Positions 43,973 through 53,907 of a stretch of DNA of 64,000 nt are shown piece by piece. Positions within the stretch are counted from its first letter, which is position 1; the number at the start of each line of letters is the position of its first letter. This DNA is from a candidate division Zixibacteria bacterium RBG-1. GTDB lineage: Bacteria > Zixibacteria > MSB-5A5 > DSPP01 > RBG-1. The position numbers and the translations under genes are program-made. The notes under the pieces were generated by a model that was not told the DNA's origin, searched no databases, and was given only the letters and a program-made list of their open reading frames with translations. The DNA is taken from assembly GCA_000447245.1 (NCBI GenBank), contig AUYT01000001.1, forward strand, positions 1,606,001 to 1,670,000. Direction: 5' to 3'.

Positions 43973-45637
43973 TTAGAACCAGGCCGGTTCATGATATTCT
44001 CCGAACACCGATTTCAACACTTCGGTAATTTCACCTTCGGTGGCATAACATTTGGCGCACTCGATTAGGCGAGGAATGGTGTTTTCTGAATTACTGGCTG
44101 CTTTTTTCAAATCTTCCAACGCTCTTCTGACTTTGTCATTGTCACGCATTTGTTTAACTTTATTGATTGATTCCAGCTGCTCTTTTTCAGTCGATTCATC
44201 TATTTTCAGAATAGGCATATCCAGTTTTTCGTTTTCTATCACAAATTCATTGATTCCCACTATGATTTTTTCCTTCTTCTCTAATTCCTGCTGGTACCGG
44301 TAAGCCGCTTCGGCAATCTCTTTCTGAAAGTACCCCTCTTCCAGACATTTGATAACTCCCCCTCTTTTTTCAATCTCTTCAAAATATTTCTCCGCTTCTT
44401 GCTCCATTTTATTGGTCAGAGATTCGATGAAATAAGAGCCACCCAAAGGGTCTACCGTATTGGCAACTCCTGTCTCATAGGCGATAAGCTGTTGAGTTCG
44501 CAAGGCGATTTGAGCTGCTTTTTCGGTGGGCAAAGCCCAAGTCTCATCCATGGAATTAGTGTGCAGAGATTGGGTTCCGCCTAAAACCGCTGCCAGGGCC
44601 TCGAAAGCGGTTCTGATGATGTTATTTTCCGGCTGTTGGGCGGTTAGAGAGACTCCGGCGGTCTGAGTGTGGAAACGCAAAAGCCAGGACTCCGGCTTTC
44701 TGGCTTTGTATCTTTCTCTCATATGCCGGGCCCAGATTCTGCGGGCAGCCCGGAACTTGGCTATTTCTTCAAAAAAATCCAGATGAGAGTTGAAAAAGAA
44801 AGATAAACGCGGGGCAAATTCATCAATCTCCAAACCGGCTTTCAGACCGGCTTCCACATAGGCAAAACCGTCTGCTAAAGTGAAAGCTAATTCCTGTACG
44901 GCAGTTGACCCGGCTTCCCGGATATGATAGCCGGAGATGGAAACATAGTTGTATTTGGGCATATTTTGGGTGCAGAATTTCATCATATCCACGATCAATC
45001 TCATGGAGGGCTGCGGCGGGAAAATCCATTCTTTCTGGGCCATGTACTCTTTTAAAATATCGGTCTGGCAGGTTCCCCTGAGATTTTGCAGACTGGCATT
45101 CTGTTTTTCGGCGCAGGCCACATAAAAAGCAAAAATGATGGGAGCCGGGCCATTAATAGTCATAGATGTGGAGATATCTTTTAAGCTGATGCCGTCAAAT
45201 AATATCTCCATATCTTTCAGGGAATCCACCGCCACTCCGCAGATTCCGACTTCCCCTTTGGAAAAAGGGTGGTCCGAATCATATCCCATCAGAGTTGGCA
45301 TATCATAAGCCACCGATAAACCGGTCTGTCCTCTTGCTAACAAAAATTTATATCTTTCATTGGTTAAACGAGGAGTGGCAAAACCGGAGAACTGCCTCAT
45401 AGTCCACATTCGTCCCCGATACATGGTGGGCCTGACTCCCCGGGTATATGGGTATTCACCAGGAAAGTTTATGTCCCGGAAATAATTGATGTCCGCCGTA
45501 TCGATGGGGGTATATAAATCTTTAATCTCCATGCCGGAGATGGTGGTAAATTTCTTGTCATTATTTTTGGTGGAATTTTTCTCCTCCCATTGTTTTCTTT
45601 CTTTTTTGACTTCATCTAAAAATGATTTTTCCGCCAT
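43973..45637 (-). CDS. Methylmalonyl-CoA-mutase-type catalytic subunit 2
   Basis: A 554-residue mutase subunit without a B12 domain. [20 protein letters not shown] (with PTMY at 70-73), [54 protein letters not shown] and [14 protein letters not shown] are visible. Several stretches, such as [10 protein letters not shown]-like SMTINGPAP and [17 protein letters not shown], are closer in my reading to isobutyryl-CoA-mutase-like enzymes than subunit 1. It may therefore act on another branched acyl-CoA, sharing the B12 subunit next to it. MeaB lies directly upstream on the transcript. Confidence 0.9.
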   Translation of the reverse strand: MAEKSFLDEVKKERKQWEEKNSTKNNDKKFTTISGMEIKDLYTPIDTADINYFRDINFPGEYPYTRGVRPTMYRGRMWTMRQFSGFATPRLTNERYKFLLARGQTGLSVAYDMPTLMGYDSDHPFSKGEVGICGVAVDSLKDMEILFDGISLKDISTSMTINGPAPIIFAFYVACAEKQNASLQNLRGTCQTDILKEYMAQKEWIFPPQPSMRLIVDMMKFCTQNMPKYNYVSISGYHIREAGSTAVQELAFTLADGFAYVEAGLKAGLEIDEFAPRLSFFFNSHLDFFEEIAKFRAARRIWARHMRERYKARKPESWLLRFHTQTAGVSLTAQQPENNIIRTAFEALAAVLGGTQSLHTNSMDETWALPTEKAAQIALRTQQLIAYETGVANTVDPLGGSYFIESLTNKMEQEAEKYFEEIEKRGGVIKCLEEGYFQKEIAEAAYRYQQELEKKEKIIVGINEFVIENEKLDMPILKIDESTEKEQLESINKVKQMRDNDKVRRALEDLKKAASNSENTIPRLIECAKCYATEGEITEVLKSVFGEYHEPAWF

Positions 45638-45645
45638 ACTCTCCT

Positions 45646-46584
45646 CTATTTTTTCAACGCTTCAAAGATTTTTTCCGACCAGCTATAGGGATCGTCTTTC
45701 CGTGAGTAAATTTTAGCAAGCGTCTCCTCCCAGTTAAAACTGTCCCCCATCTTCTCTTCTAAAAGTTGTTTCAATTTTCTCTCTAAAATATTTTTCAGTT
45801 CGTTTTTTAGCTGTTCTTTGCGATTTTTCTCTAAAAGTAAATGAGAAGTTAAAAACTTTTGATGCTTTAAAATAGCTTCCTGCAATTCTGAAATCCCTTT
45901 TTCATAGATGGCCGAAGTGCTGATAACCGGATAATTCCATTTTTCGGTATGTCTTTTGATATCCAGAATCATATTCAAATGCGCCACCGCTTTGGGGGCT
46001 CCCTCCCGGTCTGATTTGTTGATGACGAAAATATCCCCTATTTCTATCAATCCGGCTTTAAGGGCCTGGATGCTGTCACCGGATTCCGGAGTCAGAACCA
46101 AGACTTTAGTATCTGCCTGATGTGACACTTCTATTTCTATCTGACCTACACCCACGGTTTCTAATATAATAAAATCCTGTCCAAATGCATCTAAAACTAA
46201 AGCCACTTCATAAGTTGACTTAGCCAAGCCTCCTTCCCCGCCTCTAGATGCCATACTGCGAATGAAAACCCCTTTCTTGCCGGCCAGAGATTGCATCCGG
46301 ATACGGTCACCCAAAAACGCACCTCCGGAAAAAGGGCTGGTGGGGTCGACTGCAATTATACCTACTTTAGAGCCATTCTGGCAAAGCTTTAAAGTCAGTT
46401 TATCCACTAAACTGCTTTTACCAACACCTGGCGGACCGGTTATTCCTATTTTATAGGCCCGGCCGGTTTTGGAGTAAATACTTGACAAAACTTTTTGGTA
46501 ATCTTCGGCCTGATTTTCCACATGCGAAATCAGAGTTGCTAGGGCCTTTTGGTCCCCTTTCCAGAATTGCTCTAATACCGTCAT
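45646..46584 (-). CDS. meaB: Mutase-chaperone GTPase MeaB
   Basis: A 312-residue G3E GTPase (MeaB/ArgK) that protects methylmalonyl-CoA mutase and gates cobalamin loading. Walker A is [18 protein letters not shown] (about 47-62); [34 protein letters not shown] and the NKSD base-recognition motif are present. It directly precedes mutase subunit 2 on the transcript (8-nt gap). Confidence 0.95.
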   Translation of the reverse strand: MTVLEQFWKGDQKALATLISHVENQAEDYQKVLSSIYSKTGRAYKIGITGPPGVGKSSLVDKLTLKLCQNGSKVGIIAVDPTSPFSGGAFLGDRIRMQSLAGKKGVFIRSMASRGGEGGLAKSTYEVALVLDAFGQDFIILETVGVGQIEIEVSHQADTKVLVLTPESGDSIQALKAGLIEIGDIFVINKSDREGAPKAVAHLNMILDIKRHTEKWNYPVISTSAIYEKGISELQEAILKHQKFLTSHLLLEKNRKEQLKNELKNILERKLKQLLEEKMGDSFNWEETLAKIYSRKDDPYSWSEKIFEALKK

Positions 46585-46621
46585 CTGAATCTTTTCTCCA
46601 TACTAAAGGCACCATCTCTTA

Positions 46622-48352
46622 TTATGAAAATTGAACTGAACTGCTTAACTTTATATCTTTTACTCTTAATTGTACCGAATTATTCCCGTTGAAGAAATTA
46701 TTTTCCAAAACATAAGCCAAGTCGTAGCGCACATCTCTGGCTGAAAGCGGTTTGATAAAATCCCCCTGCTCAAAGGCAATCCCGTCCAGCTGTTTATTAT
46801 TCTGATTGATTCTTAATTTTAGATGATTATTCCCCACCACCGAGGGCTGGGCAAAATTTCCTAAGTTTTTGGTAACCAAGACCGGCCGCATGTTTCCCGG
46901 ACCGAAAGGAGCCATCTGCTCTAAATAGGTAACCAGTTCTTGATTTATCTCGTCCAAATTTACTTCACAGTCGATATTAAGTTGAGGAATCAAATTCTCT
47001 TCAGTCAATTTTTGGGACGCCACATTCTGCAATTTCTCTTTGAAGCTCTCTAAATTTTTCTTTTCTAAAGCCAAGCCGGCTGCCTGCTTGTGACCGCCAA
47101 AGCGGATTAACAACTCCTTACATTCGTTTAGGGCCTCAAACAAATGAAAACTGGGAATCGAACGGGCTGAACCTTTGGCTTCCTGTCCATCCAGAGCTAA
47201 AAGTACCGTGGGACGATAATATATCTCGGCAATCCTGGCTGCAATTATTCCCACAATCCCGGGATGCCAGTTCTCTCTTACTAAAACTATGGCTTTATCT
47301 TCTGATTTAAATTCCCTTTCAGCCATCTCTAACGCTTCTTTCATAGTTCTTTCATCTATCTCTCTTCTTCTGCGATTCTCCATCTCTAAAAATAGAGCCA
47401 ATTGGCTCGCTTCTCTGGGGTCGGTGGTGCTTAGAAGTTTTATGGCGCACTGGGCATCCCCTAATCTGCCGACAGCATTTATGCGAGGAGCTAATCCGAA
47501 AACGATGTGGCTGGTGGCTAGTTTTTTTCCTTCCAGACCCGAGTTTAAAATTAAATCCTGGATTCCGAATTTTTCCGATTTCTCTAATTGCTCCAGACCT
47601 AACTTAACCAAAATTCTATTTTCTTTGGTCAACGGCACGATGTCTGCGGATGTTCCCAAAGCCACCAAATCCAAATGCCGGATCAATCCTTTTTCATCCA
47701 ATCCTAGTTTTCTAAAAACCCCGCTGATCAGCTTGAATGCTACTCCGACTCCGGAAAGCTCACCTCCCGGATAATCGGTTCGCTTAGGATTGACCACAGC
47801 GTATGCATCTGGAACTTTCTCCTTGGGCTCGTGGTGGTCGGTGATGATTAAATTTATCCCGATTTCCTGGGCGAAATCCGCTTCTTCCACAGCTGTCATT
47901 CCGCAATCCACTGAAACAATTAAACCGGCTCCTCTTTTCTGGGCCTCTTTTATCCCTTCCTTTGAAAGACCATAACCTTCCAGCAAACGATTGGGCAGAT
48001 AGTAGCTGACTTCTCCTCCTAAGTGGGACAGGCATAAGTAAAGTAAAGCCGTGGCAGTAATACCATCTACATCATAATCCCCGAAGAGCATAATCTTTTC
48101 TTTATTTTTCAAAGCTAAAATAATTCTGTCAGATGCTTTTTCTAAATCTGGTAAAACAAACGGGTCTATCAAGTCCGAAAAAGCGGGGTTTAAAAATTTT
48201 TCAGCTTCCTGGCGAGAATTAATTCCGCGCTTGAGTAAAATTTTGCATAAAACCAAGGGGAGATTGGTTTCACCCGAGAATCGGGCCGCGGCAAGTGAGT
48301 CTGCCTCCGGTATTACTCTCCAGCTGGGTTTTCTTTGAGTCGCAATAGCCAT
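46622..48352 (-). CDS. recJ: Single-stranded-DNA exonuclease RecJ
   Basis: A 576-residue DHH-family 5'-3' exonuclease used in recombination and mismatch repair. Motifs: MLFGDYDVDGITATALL, VSVDCGMTAVEEADFA, IITDHHEPKE (DHH), and the DHHA1 region IRFGGHKQAAGLALEKKN, followed by an OB-fold. It lies downstream of rnpB. Confidence 0.95.
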   Translation of the reverse strand: MAIATQRKPSWRVIPEADSLAAARFSGETNLPLVLCKILLKRGINSRQEAEKFLNPAFSDLIDPFVLPDLEKASDRIILALKNKEKIMLFGDYDVDGITATALLYLCLSHLGGEVSYYLPNRLLEGYGLSKEGIKEAQKRGAGLIVSVDCGMTAVEEADFAQEIGINLIITDHHEPKEKVPDAYAVVNPKRTDYPGGELSGVGVAFKLISGVFRKLGLDEKGLIRHLDLVALGTSADIVPLTKENRILVKLGLEQLEKSEKFGIQDLILNSGLEGKKLATSHIVFGLAPRINAVGRLGDAQCAIKLLSTTDPREASQLALFLEMENRRRREIDERTMKEALEMAEREFKSEDKAIVLVRENWHPGIVGIIAARIAEIYYRPTVLLALDGQEAKGSARSIPSFHLFEALNECKELLIRFGGHKQAAGLALEKKNLESFKEKLQNVASQKLTEENLIPQLNIDCEVNLDEINQELVTYLEQMAPFGPGNMRPVLVTKNLGNFAQPSVVGNNHLKLRINQNNKQLDGIAFEQGDFIKPLSARDVRYDLAYVLENNFFNGNNSVQLRVKDIKLSSSVQFS

Positions 48353-48393
48353 GGTTCATTTACTACTGTATGGCGTAGCCAAAAAATTATAAA

Positions 48394-48779
48394 TAAGCCA
48401 GAGTAAACCATAAGCCGAGTTCTGTGAGACAAGCTGTCTTAGCTTGCTGGTGACCATTAATCTAGCCCCTTTATTGCTAAAGAGGTCCTAGCGACCTACC
48501 CGGAAGTACAAGCGAACCAGGTTTTCTCCTTCCTTATGCGGTCTTGCTCCCAGTGGGGTTTTCCCAACTTTAAGTTTCCTCAAAGCCGGGTGGTCTCTTA
48601 CACCACCGTTTCACCCTTGGTCGGCTGCCGACTTTTCAGTTGACAACCGGCCGGTTTAGTTTCTGTGGCACTTTCCGTACCTTCACAGGTCCCCCGCGTT
48701 ACGGGGCACTGTCCCTGGGGGAGCTCGGACTTTCCTCCCCGATTTTAATCGGGGCGACCACCTGGTTTACTTTGGCTTA
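48394..48779 (-). ncRNA. rnpB: RNase P RNA
   Basis: The catalytic RNA that matures tRNA 5' ends. The minus strand has the canonical conserved blocks: GAGGAAAGTCCGAGCTCC near the 5' end, AAGTGCCACAGAAA, GGGTGAAACGGTGG, and the 3' block ACAGAACTCGGCTTAT, in the proper order of type-A bacterial RNase P. The ends are set by helix P1: TAAGCCAAAGTAAACCA (48763-48779) pairs with TGGTTTACTCTGGCTTA (48394-48410) over 17 bp with one mismatch. A T-rich tail (48381-48390) after P1 could end transcription. The 5' end coincides with the lemA stop codon. Confidence 0.95.
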
Positions 48780-49361
48780 CTTAAATTCTACTTTGGGTAC
48801 CTCCTGTTTAGATTCGGGTGCTTCAAAATAAACTCCTTTTTGAAAATCAAAACTTTGGGCTATCAAATTTACCGGAAATCTTCTTAAGAGCTGGTTAAAG
48901 CGCAAAACCCCTTCGTTGTATCTTTTTCTCTCAATGGCGATTCGATTTTCAGTGCCTGCTAGTTCATCCATCAGTTTGTTGAATGATTCATTGGCTTTCA
49001 AATTGGGATAATTTTCCGCAATGGCTAAAAGTCGTCCCAAGAAACCGGAAAGTTCATTGGCTGCTGAGATTTTTTCATCTACGCTTCTGGCACCCGCCAG
49101 TTTGGCTCTAGCTTGGGCCACATTTTCAAAAATCTCCTTCTCATGTTTGGCGTAGCCCTTGACTACCTCCACTAAATTGGGAATTAAATCCGACCTTCTT
49201 TGCAGTTGGGTCTCCACCTGAGCCCACAGAGCTTTGATGGCTTCATCCTGTTTGACCAGGCGATTGTAAGTAACCCAAATGTAACCTGCTATTAATATTA
49301 CAAAGAACAATAGTATAAAAAACCCTGCTGCTCCGAATACCCAACCTTTTTTAAGAGGCAT
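48777..49361 (-). CDS. lemA: LemA family membrane protein
   Basis: A 194-residue LemA protein: an N-terminal membrane helix (FGAAGFFILLFFVILIAGYIWVTY), then long helices with RLVKQDEAIKALWAQVETQLQRR in parts, DLIPNLVEVVKGYAKHE, ENYPNLKANESF and ERKRYNEGVLRFNQLL. The function of the family is not settled. Its stop codon overlaps the first bases of rnpB. A good promoter lies upstream in the guaB-lemA spacer. Confidence 0.93.
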   Translation of the reverse strand: MPLKKGWVFGAAGFFILLFFVILIAGYIWVTYNRLVKQDEAIKALWAQVETQLQRRSDLIPNLVEVVKGYAKHEKEIFENVAQARAKLAGARSVDEKISAANELSGFLGRLLAIAENYPNLKANESFNKLMDELAGTENRIAIERKRYNEGVLRFNQLLRRFPVNLIAQSFDFQKGVYFEAPESKQEVPKVEFK

Positions 49362-49386
49362 ATTTTTTCCTTTTTTATGTTTTTAG

Positions 49387-49415
49387 AATATAAAAACTCT
49401 AATTGGCTTAGTCAA
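49387..49415 (-). promoter_or_regulatory. Candidate promoter of lemA-rnpB
   Basis: TTGACT (49410-49415), 17 nt, TATATT (49387-49392) on the minus strand, five of six consensus bases in each box, directly after the guaB stop. Confidence 0.6.
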
Positions 49416-49417
49416 GA

Positions 49418-50890
49418 TTACAATCTTTGGAAAAAGCGGTAATTGGGAGCTTCCTTGGTAATAATTACGTCATGAGGGTGGTTTTCTCTTTGACCCGCTT
49501 CGGTTACCCGTATGAACTTGGCTTTCCGCTTTAATTCGGCCACATTTTTGACTCCGCAGATTCCCATACCAGCTTTAACTCCTCCTACTAATTGAAAAAT
49601 GGTGTCTGAAAGATTTCCTTTGTAAGGAACCATCCCTTCTATCCCTTCCGGGACCAGCTTGGTTGGTTCTTCTTCCTCTTCCTGGAAGTATCTGTCTTTG
49701 GAGCCCTTTTTCATGGCTTCCATGGACCCCATTCCCCGGTAGGTTTTAAAACTTCGGCCCTCGTATAAAATCATCTCCCCCGGGGCTTCTTCGGTTCCGG
49801 CTAAAAGTGACCCTATCATCACTGCGTCTGCCCCAACTGCCAAAGCTTTGGTCATATCGCCGGAGTATCTGATTCCCCCGTCGGAGACAATGGGAATATT
49901 ATACTGGCTGGAGACCTCGACCACGTCGGCAATGGCGGTTATTTGAGGGACGCCGGCACCGATGACCACTCTGGTGGTGCAAATTGAAGCCGGTCCTATG
50001 CCGACTTTTAAGCAATCACACCCGGCTTTGATTAAATCCAAAGCCCCTTCTTTGGTTCCGATGTTACCAGCCAGGATTGGAGTTTTAGGAAACCAGCTTT
50101 TCAATTTTTCAACCGCCTCTAAAACCCCTTTGGAATGTCCGTGAGAAGAATCCACCACTAAAATATCTACCTCCTGGTCCGCTAAGGCCTCGGCTCTTTC
50201 TTTTAAATCTTTGGCTACGCCTACTGCCGCTCCTACACGCAGTCTTCCCCGGGCATCTTTGCAGGCCAGAGGAAACTGCTCTCTTTTCATCATGTCTTTG
50301 ACCGTAATCATCCCCTTCAGATTTTTTTTTCTGTCAACCAAAAGCAGTTTTTCAATCCGGTATTTCCGCAAAAGCTCCCGGGCCTCTTCTAAGCCGATAT
50401 TTTCCGAGGCGGTGATCAGGTTTCTCTTGGTCATTATTTCGCCGATTTTACGATTCAGATTTTTCTCAAATCTCAAGTCGCGATTAGTCAAGATTCCCAC
50501 TAATTTTCTTCTTTTAGTAACGGGTATACCGGATATGTTGTATTTTTTCATGACTGCTAAAGCATCGCCGATTAATTTATCCGGAGGCAAGGTTATGGGG
50601 TCTTCTATCATGCCGGACTCCGACCTTTTGACTTTGCTGACTTCATTGGCCTGTCTTTCTACTGTCATATTTTTATGGATTACGCCCAACCCGCCTTCCC
50701 GGGCTAAGGCGATGGCCATTTTGGATTCTGTGACGGTATCCATAGCCGCACTCAAGATGGGAATGTTTAATTTGATTTGGGGGGTTAGGGTGGTAGAAAT
50801 TTCTACTTCATTGGGTAAAACTTCCGATTTAGCCGGAACCAGCAGGATGTCGTCAAAAGTTAAACCGATTCTTTCAAATTTTTTGTCCAT
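49418..50890 (-). CDS. guaB: IMP dehydrogenase
   Basis: The 490-residue enzyme oxidises IMP to XMP, the committed step of GTP synthesis. [17 protein letters not shown] starts the barrel, two CBS domains fill about residues 95-210, the catalytic Cys304 lies in [11 protein letters not shown], and the [10 protein letters not shown] flap is present. The ATG at 50890 with AGGGAGATTTT upstream is preferred over an in-frame start at 50947, which would overlap the previous gene. Confidence 0.96.
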   Translation of the reverse strand: MDKKFERIGLTFDDILLVPAKSEVLPNEVEISTTLTPQIKLNIPILSAAMDTVTESKMAIALAREGGLGVIHKNMTVERQANEVSKVKRSESGMIEDPITLPPDKLIGDALAVMKKYNISGIPVTKRRKLVGILTNRDLRFEKNLNRKIGEIMTKRNLITASENIGLEEARELLRKYRIEKLLLVDRKKNLKGMITVKDMMKREQFPLACKDARGRLRVGAAVGVAKDLKERAEALADQEVDILVVDSSHGHSKGVLEAVEKLKSWFPKTPILAGNIGTKEGALDLIKAGCDCLKVGIGPASICTTRVVIGAGVPQITAIADVVEVSSQYNIPIVSDGGIRYSGDMTKALAVGADAVMIGSLLAGTEEAPGEMILYEGRSFKTYRGMGSMEAMKKGSKDRYFQEEEEEPTKLVPEGIEGMVPYKGNLSDTIFQLVGGVKAGMGICGVKNVAELKRKAKFIRVTEAGQRENHPHDVIITKEAPNYRFFQRL

Positions 50891-50904
50891 AAAATCTCCC
50901 TGGC

Positions 50905-51621
50905 TTAATTTTCTGAATCTGAATCCCAGATCAAAATTCGGCCGCAATTATCACAACAAATTATACCGTCTCCCTTTCTGATTTCCTGGATTCTTTGAGG
51001 TGGAAACGACTTGTAGCAGCCGCTGCAGGCTTTCTTTTTAACCGAGACCACCACCACTTCCCCTTTCCCTTTTCTTACTCTTTCATAAATGGCGGCGGCC
51101 GGCTTGCCGATTCGGACCGCTATATTTTTTCTCTCATCTTCCTTGATTTTGATTTTGGTCCCGATGGAGTCAATCTCTTTTTTCATTTCGGCCAATTGAA
51201 CCTGGTTGGTTTTCTTGATTTCGGTTAATTGTTGTTTGTATTCCGGAATTTTGGCGTTCAGCTCTTCCATTTCGTTCATTACTTTTAAAAGCTCATCCTC
51301 ACCTTTGCTGATTCTGGTTTTGCGGGTTTCCATTTCAGCCATCAAAGCATCATATTCTTTGTTGGTTTTGATTATTTTCATCTGGCTCTGGTACTTGGCT
51401 AATTCATTTTCCAGAGTCTGCAGTTCTAATTCCAGTCTTTTATAGTCTAACTGCAACTGGGTTAATCTTTCTTCCAAAGCTTTGACCGAATTGGCCGCTT
51501 CATCAATCTGCTTTTGCAGTTGGTGCACCATATCCGGCAGATACCCTTTGGAGCGCTCCAATTCTCCGATGGTATAATCTATCTCCTGTAATTTTAAAAG
51601 TAGCTCTAAATCTTTCTGCAT
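50905..51621 (-). CDS. Coiled-coil protein with C-terminal C4 zinc ribbon
   Basis: About 238 residues: a long N-terminal coiled coil ([20 protein letters not shown] onwards) and a C-terminal zinc ribbon with CSGC and CDNC pairs ([25 protein letters not shown] in parts). This is the C4-type zinc-ribbon/CdsZ-like family of poorly known function. The ATG at 51621 gives the family-typical start; a longer frame to 51666 would begin inside the terminator. No Shine-Dalgarno sequence is visible before the ATG. Confidence 0.85.
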   Translation of the reverse strand: MQKDLELLLKLQEIDYTIGELERSKGYLPDMVHQLQKQIDEAANSVKALEERLTQLQLDYKRLELELQTLENELAKYQSQMKIIKTNKEYDALMAEMETRKTRISKGEDELLKVMNEMEELNAKIPEYKQQLTEIKKTNQVQLAEMKKEIDSIGTKIKIKEDERKNIAVRIGKPAAAIYERVRKGKGEVVVVSVKKKACSGCYKSFPPQRIQEIRKGDGIICCDNCGRILIWDSDSEN

Positions 51622-51640
51622 AGTTATGATATATTTAAAA

Positions 51641-51671
51641 AAAAAGTGCACCCACTTCTGGTGCACTTTTT
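51641..51671. terminator. Bidirectional rho-independent terminator after the tRNAs
   Basis: Perfect 12-bp inverted repeat, AAAAAGTGCACC (51641-51652) and GGTGCACTTTTT (51660-51671), with a 7-nt loop. On the minus strand, after the arm, a run of nine T follows, so it should end the tRNA transcript. The next gene starts only 20 nt further. Confidence 0.85.
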
Positions 51672-51788
51672 CGGAGAAATCGACCCATTTTGGGCAAGTT
51701 AAAATTTTCGAAGCCGAAATTATTTTGTTTTTCCCCTTTCTTGCTCATTGCTTACTTAATATACTCTCTTTCTAAAAAATAATCAACT

Positions 51789-51862
51789 TGGGCAATACAG
51801 GACTCGAACCTGTGACCTTTCGGATGTGAACCGAACGCTCTAACCAACTGAGCTAATCGCCC
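51789..51862 (-). tRNA. tRNA-Val (anticodon CAC)
   Basis: Full cloverleaf of 74 nt: acceptor GGGCGAT/ATTGCCC, D stem GCTC/GAGC, anticodon stem TTCGG/CCGAA with loop TTCACAT (anticodon CAC, reading GTG), T arm ACAGG-TTCGAGT-CCTGT, discriminator A. CCA is not encoded. Confidence 0.93.
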
Positions 51863-51932
51863 CTTTGAGCTTAATTTTGTTTTTATCAATTTAATCTACT
51901 ATTCACTAATCACTAGCCACTGGTCATTCATA

Positions 51933-52006
51933 TGGGCCCACCAGGATTCGAACCTGGGACCCACTGATTATGAGTCAGTTGCTCTAACCAGCTGAGCTAT
52001 GGGCCC
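51933..52006 (-). tRNA. tRNA with anticodon CAT: elongator Met or lysidine-type Ile2
   Basis: Full cloverleaf of 74 nt: acceptor GGGCCCA/TGGGCCC, D stem GCTC/GAGC, anticodon stem ACTGA/TCAGT with loop CTCATAA (anticodon CAT), T arm CCAGG-TTCGAAT-CCTGG, discriminator A. It lacks the initiator-type mismatch at the first acceptor pair, so it is not tRNA-fMet. Met versus TilS-modified Ile2 cannot be decided here. CCA is not encoded. Confidence 0.9.
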
Positions 52007-52014
52007 TGTTTTGC

Positions 52015-52043
52015 ATAATAAATGATTCTTTTTCTTTAGTCAA
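52015..52043 (-). promoter_or_regulatory. Promoter of the tRNA pair
   Basis: TTGACT (52038-52043), 17 nt, TATTAT (52015-52020) on the minus strand, with the tRNA 5' end 9 nt after the -10. Both boxes match five of six consensus bases. Confidence 0.7.
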
Positions 52044-52137
52044 GAGCCCGGCTCACCGCTTTTTTCTGAAATTACTACGTAAATTTGTTTATTTTATTGA
52101 TTGGATGAACTTTTTGAATTATCTTATGTTTTGTCAT

Positions 52138-53898
52138 CTAGCTGCCTATCAACAACTTATGTAGGTTTTCAGATAGTTTCTTAGCTGTCTCTGTGTCTTG
52201 TTTTGCTTCTGCATCTCTGATTTTATCCGTAATATCTTGAATTTGTTTTTCTTTTTGTTGCTTTCTTATAGAATTTATATAACCTGTTAATTGAAGCTCT
52301 AAATCTCCGGCACCAATCTCCAATACTGAAATCTCTGTGATTAAATTTCTGATTTTTCCATCTTTTATTTTGTCCAGCATACTAGATACGCTCAGAGGTT
52401 GGTGCTCCTTGTGGCTTTGAAAAAGTAATCTTAAAATTTCTCTGTGCTCACTGGTTACAAAATCTTCCACGGACAACTTTCCCTGCACTTTTTCTATTAA
52501 ATATTCCCCTTCCAACAAGATTCTCAAAAACTCTTTCTCCAGGGTTTCGGTAGTCCGCCTGAGCGGCAGTGTTCCACCAGTTTTATTTTGAGATTTTGCA
52601 GGAGCTATTTTTCGGTTTAGGTTTTTTCTCAGAATATTTTCATTCATCTCCAAGCTCTCCGATAATTTTTTCAAAAAAAGTTCTCTTCTGACCTCATTTT
52701 TGATTTTGGAAGCTGTTTCCATAAAATCAGCTATAATTTTTTCCTGCTCCACAATTGTAAAAGTTGAAAATTTCTTTCCCAGACGGTTGGTTCTAAACTC
52801 TATCCAATTTTGAGCTTTTTCTATTAACTCTGTTAATTTTTCAGAGCCGGATTTTTTTACATAAGAATCCGGGTCTTCTCCCTGAGGGAAAGAGACAATT
52901 TTGACTTCAAAACCCTGGTCAAATAAAATATCCAAGCTTCGCACAGCTGCCTGCTGCCCAGCCGAATCCGAATCAAATAATAGGAAAACCTCTTGAGCAT
53001 GGCGGGATAGGAGTCGGGCTTGGTCGGTTGTAAAGGCAGTCCCGGAAGTTGCGACTAAATTTTTTATCCCGGCTTGGAAAAGAGAGATAAAATCCATATA
53101 CCCTTCCACGATTATGGCTTTTCCCTCTTCTCTGATAGAATCTTTGGAGAAACTCAAACCATATAAGATTTTTCCCTTTTGATAAATGGGTGTCTCCGGA
53201 GAGTTCATATATTTGGCTTCCTCTTTTGGATTTAAGGTTCTGCCCCCGAATCCCACAATTTTGCCGGAGATATTGAAAATAGGAAACATCAAGCGGTCTC
53301 TGAATCTGTCTACATATCCCTTCCCATCTGATTTGGGAACAATTAACCCTGCAGTAACCAGAATTTTAGGGTCCAGCCCTTTACTCTGGGCAAAACTTAG
53401 AAATCCATCCCATTTATCCGGAGCGTAGCCCAATGAAAATTTTTCCTCTGCGGTTGAATCAACGCCTCTCTGCTTTAAAAAAGTTTTGGCTTTTTCACTT
53501 AAATTTTTCTGATTTAAAGTTTGCTTGAAATAAGCATTGGCTACTGAATTGGCGTAATAAAGCTGGTCATTCAGGTCAGCGGTTTTTTTATCTTGTTGCG
53601 GTTTGGGTAATTTTATCCCTGATTTTCTGGCCAATAATTTCAAGGCTTCGGTGAACCCCAGCTTGTCATGATTCATCAGAAAAGTAAAAACATTTCCTCC
53701 TTCTCCGCAGCCGAAACAATGGTAAATCTGCTTGGCTTGATTAACCGAAAAGGAAGGGGTTTTTTCAGCGTGGAAAGGGCATAAACCGAAGTAATTGGCT
53801 CCTTTTTTTTTCAGAGGAACATATTCTGAGATGATATCTACAATATCACTGGCTCCTCTGACTTGGTCGATTAGGTCTTGGGAATAAAAAATTGCCAT
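52138..53898 (-). CDS. dnaG: DNA primase DnaG
   Basis: A 586-residue primase that makes RNA primers at the replication fork. The zinc-binding domain has CPFHAEKTPSFSV and CFGCGEGGN; the catalytic core shows YANSVANAYFKQTL, FRDRLMFPIFNISGKIVGFGGR, and the TOPRIM motifs AIIVEGYMDFISL and FLLFDSDSAGQQAA. A helicase-interacting C-terminal helical domain follows. It is 9 nt after mutS2 in a macromolecular-synthesis cluster headed by rpsU. Confidence 0.96.
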   Translation of the reverse strand: MAIFYSQDLIDQVRGASDIVDIISEYVPLKKKGANYFGLCPFHAEKTPSFSVNQAKQIYHCFGCGEGGNVFTFLMNHDKLGFTEALKLLARKSGIKLPKPQQDKKTADLNDQLYYANSVANAYFKQTLNQKNLSEKAKTFLKQRGVDSTAEEKFSLGYAPDKWDGFLSFAQSKGLDPKILVTAGLIVPKSDGKGYVDRFRDRLMFPIFNISGKIVGFGGRTLNPKEEAKYMNSPETPIYQKGKILYGLSFSKDSIREEGKAIIVEGYMDFISLFQAGIKNLVATSGTAFTTDQARLLSRHAQEVFLLFDSDSAGQQAAVRSLDILFDQGFEVKIVSFPQGEDPDSYVKKSGSEKLTELIEKAQNWIEFRTNRLGKKFSTFTIVEQEKIIADFMETASKIKNEVRRELFLKKLSESLEMNENILRKNLNRKIAPAKSQNKTGGTLPLRRTTETLEKEFLRILLEGEYLIEKVQGKLSVEDFVTSEHREILRLLFQSHKEHQPLSVSSMLDKIKDGKIRNLITEISVLEIGAGDLELQLTGYINSIRKQQKEKQIQDITDKIRDAEAKQDTETAKKLSENLHKLLIGS

Positions 53899-53907
53899 TT
53901 TTTGGAC

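Noticed and set aside
47289-47774. Plus-strand ORF of 161 codons
   Set aside because: It is fully antisense to recJ, whose frame is conserved throughout. The peptide is low-complexity Ser/Leu-rich.
51621-51666. Upstream in-frame ATG for the zinc-ribbon coiled-coil gene
   Set aside because: It lies inside the tRNA terminator hairpin and would translate its T-run; the ATG at 51621 gives the family-typical N-terminus.
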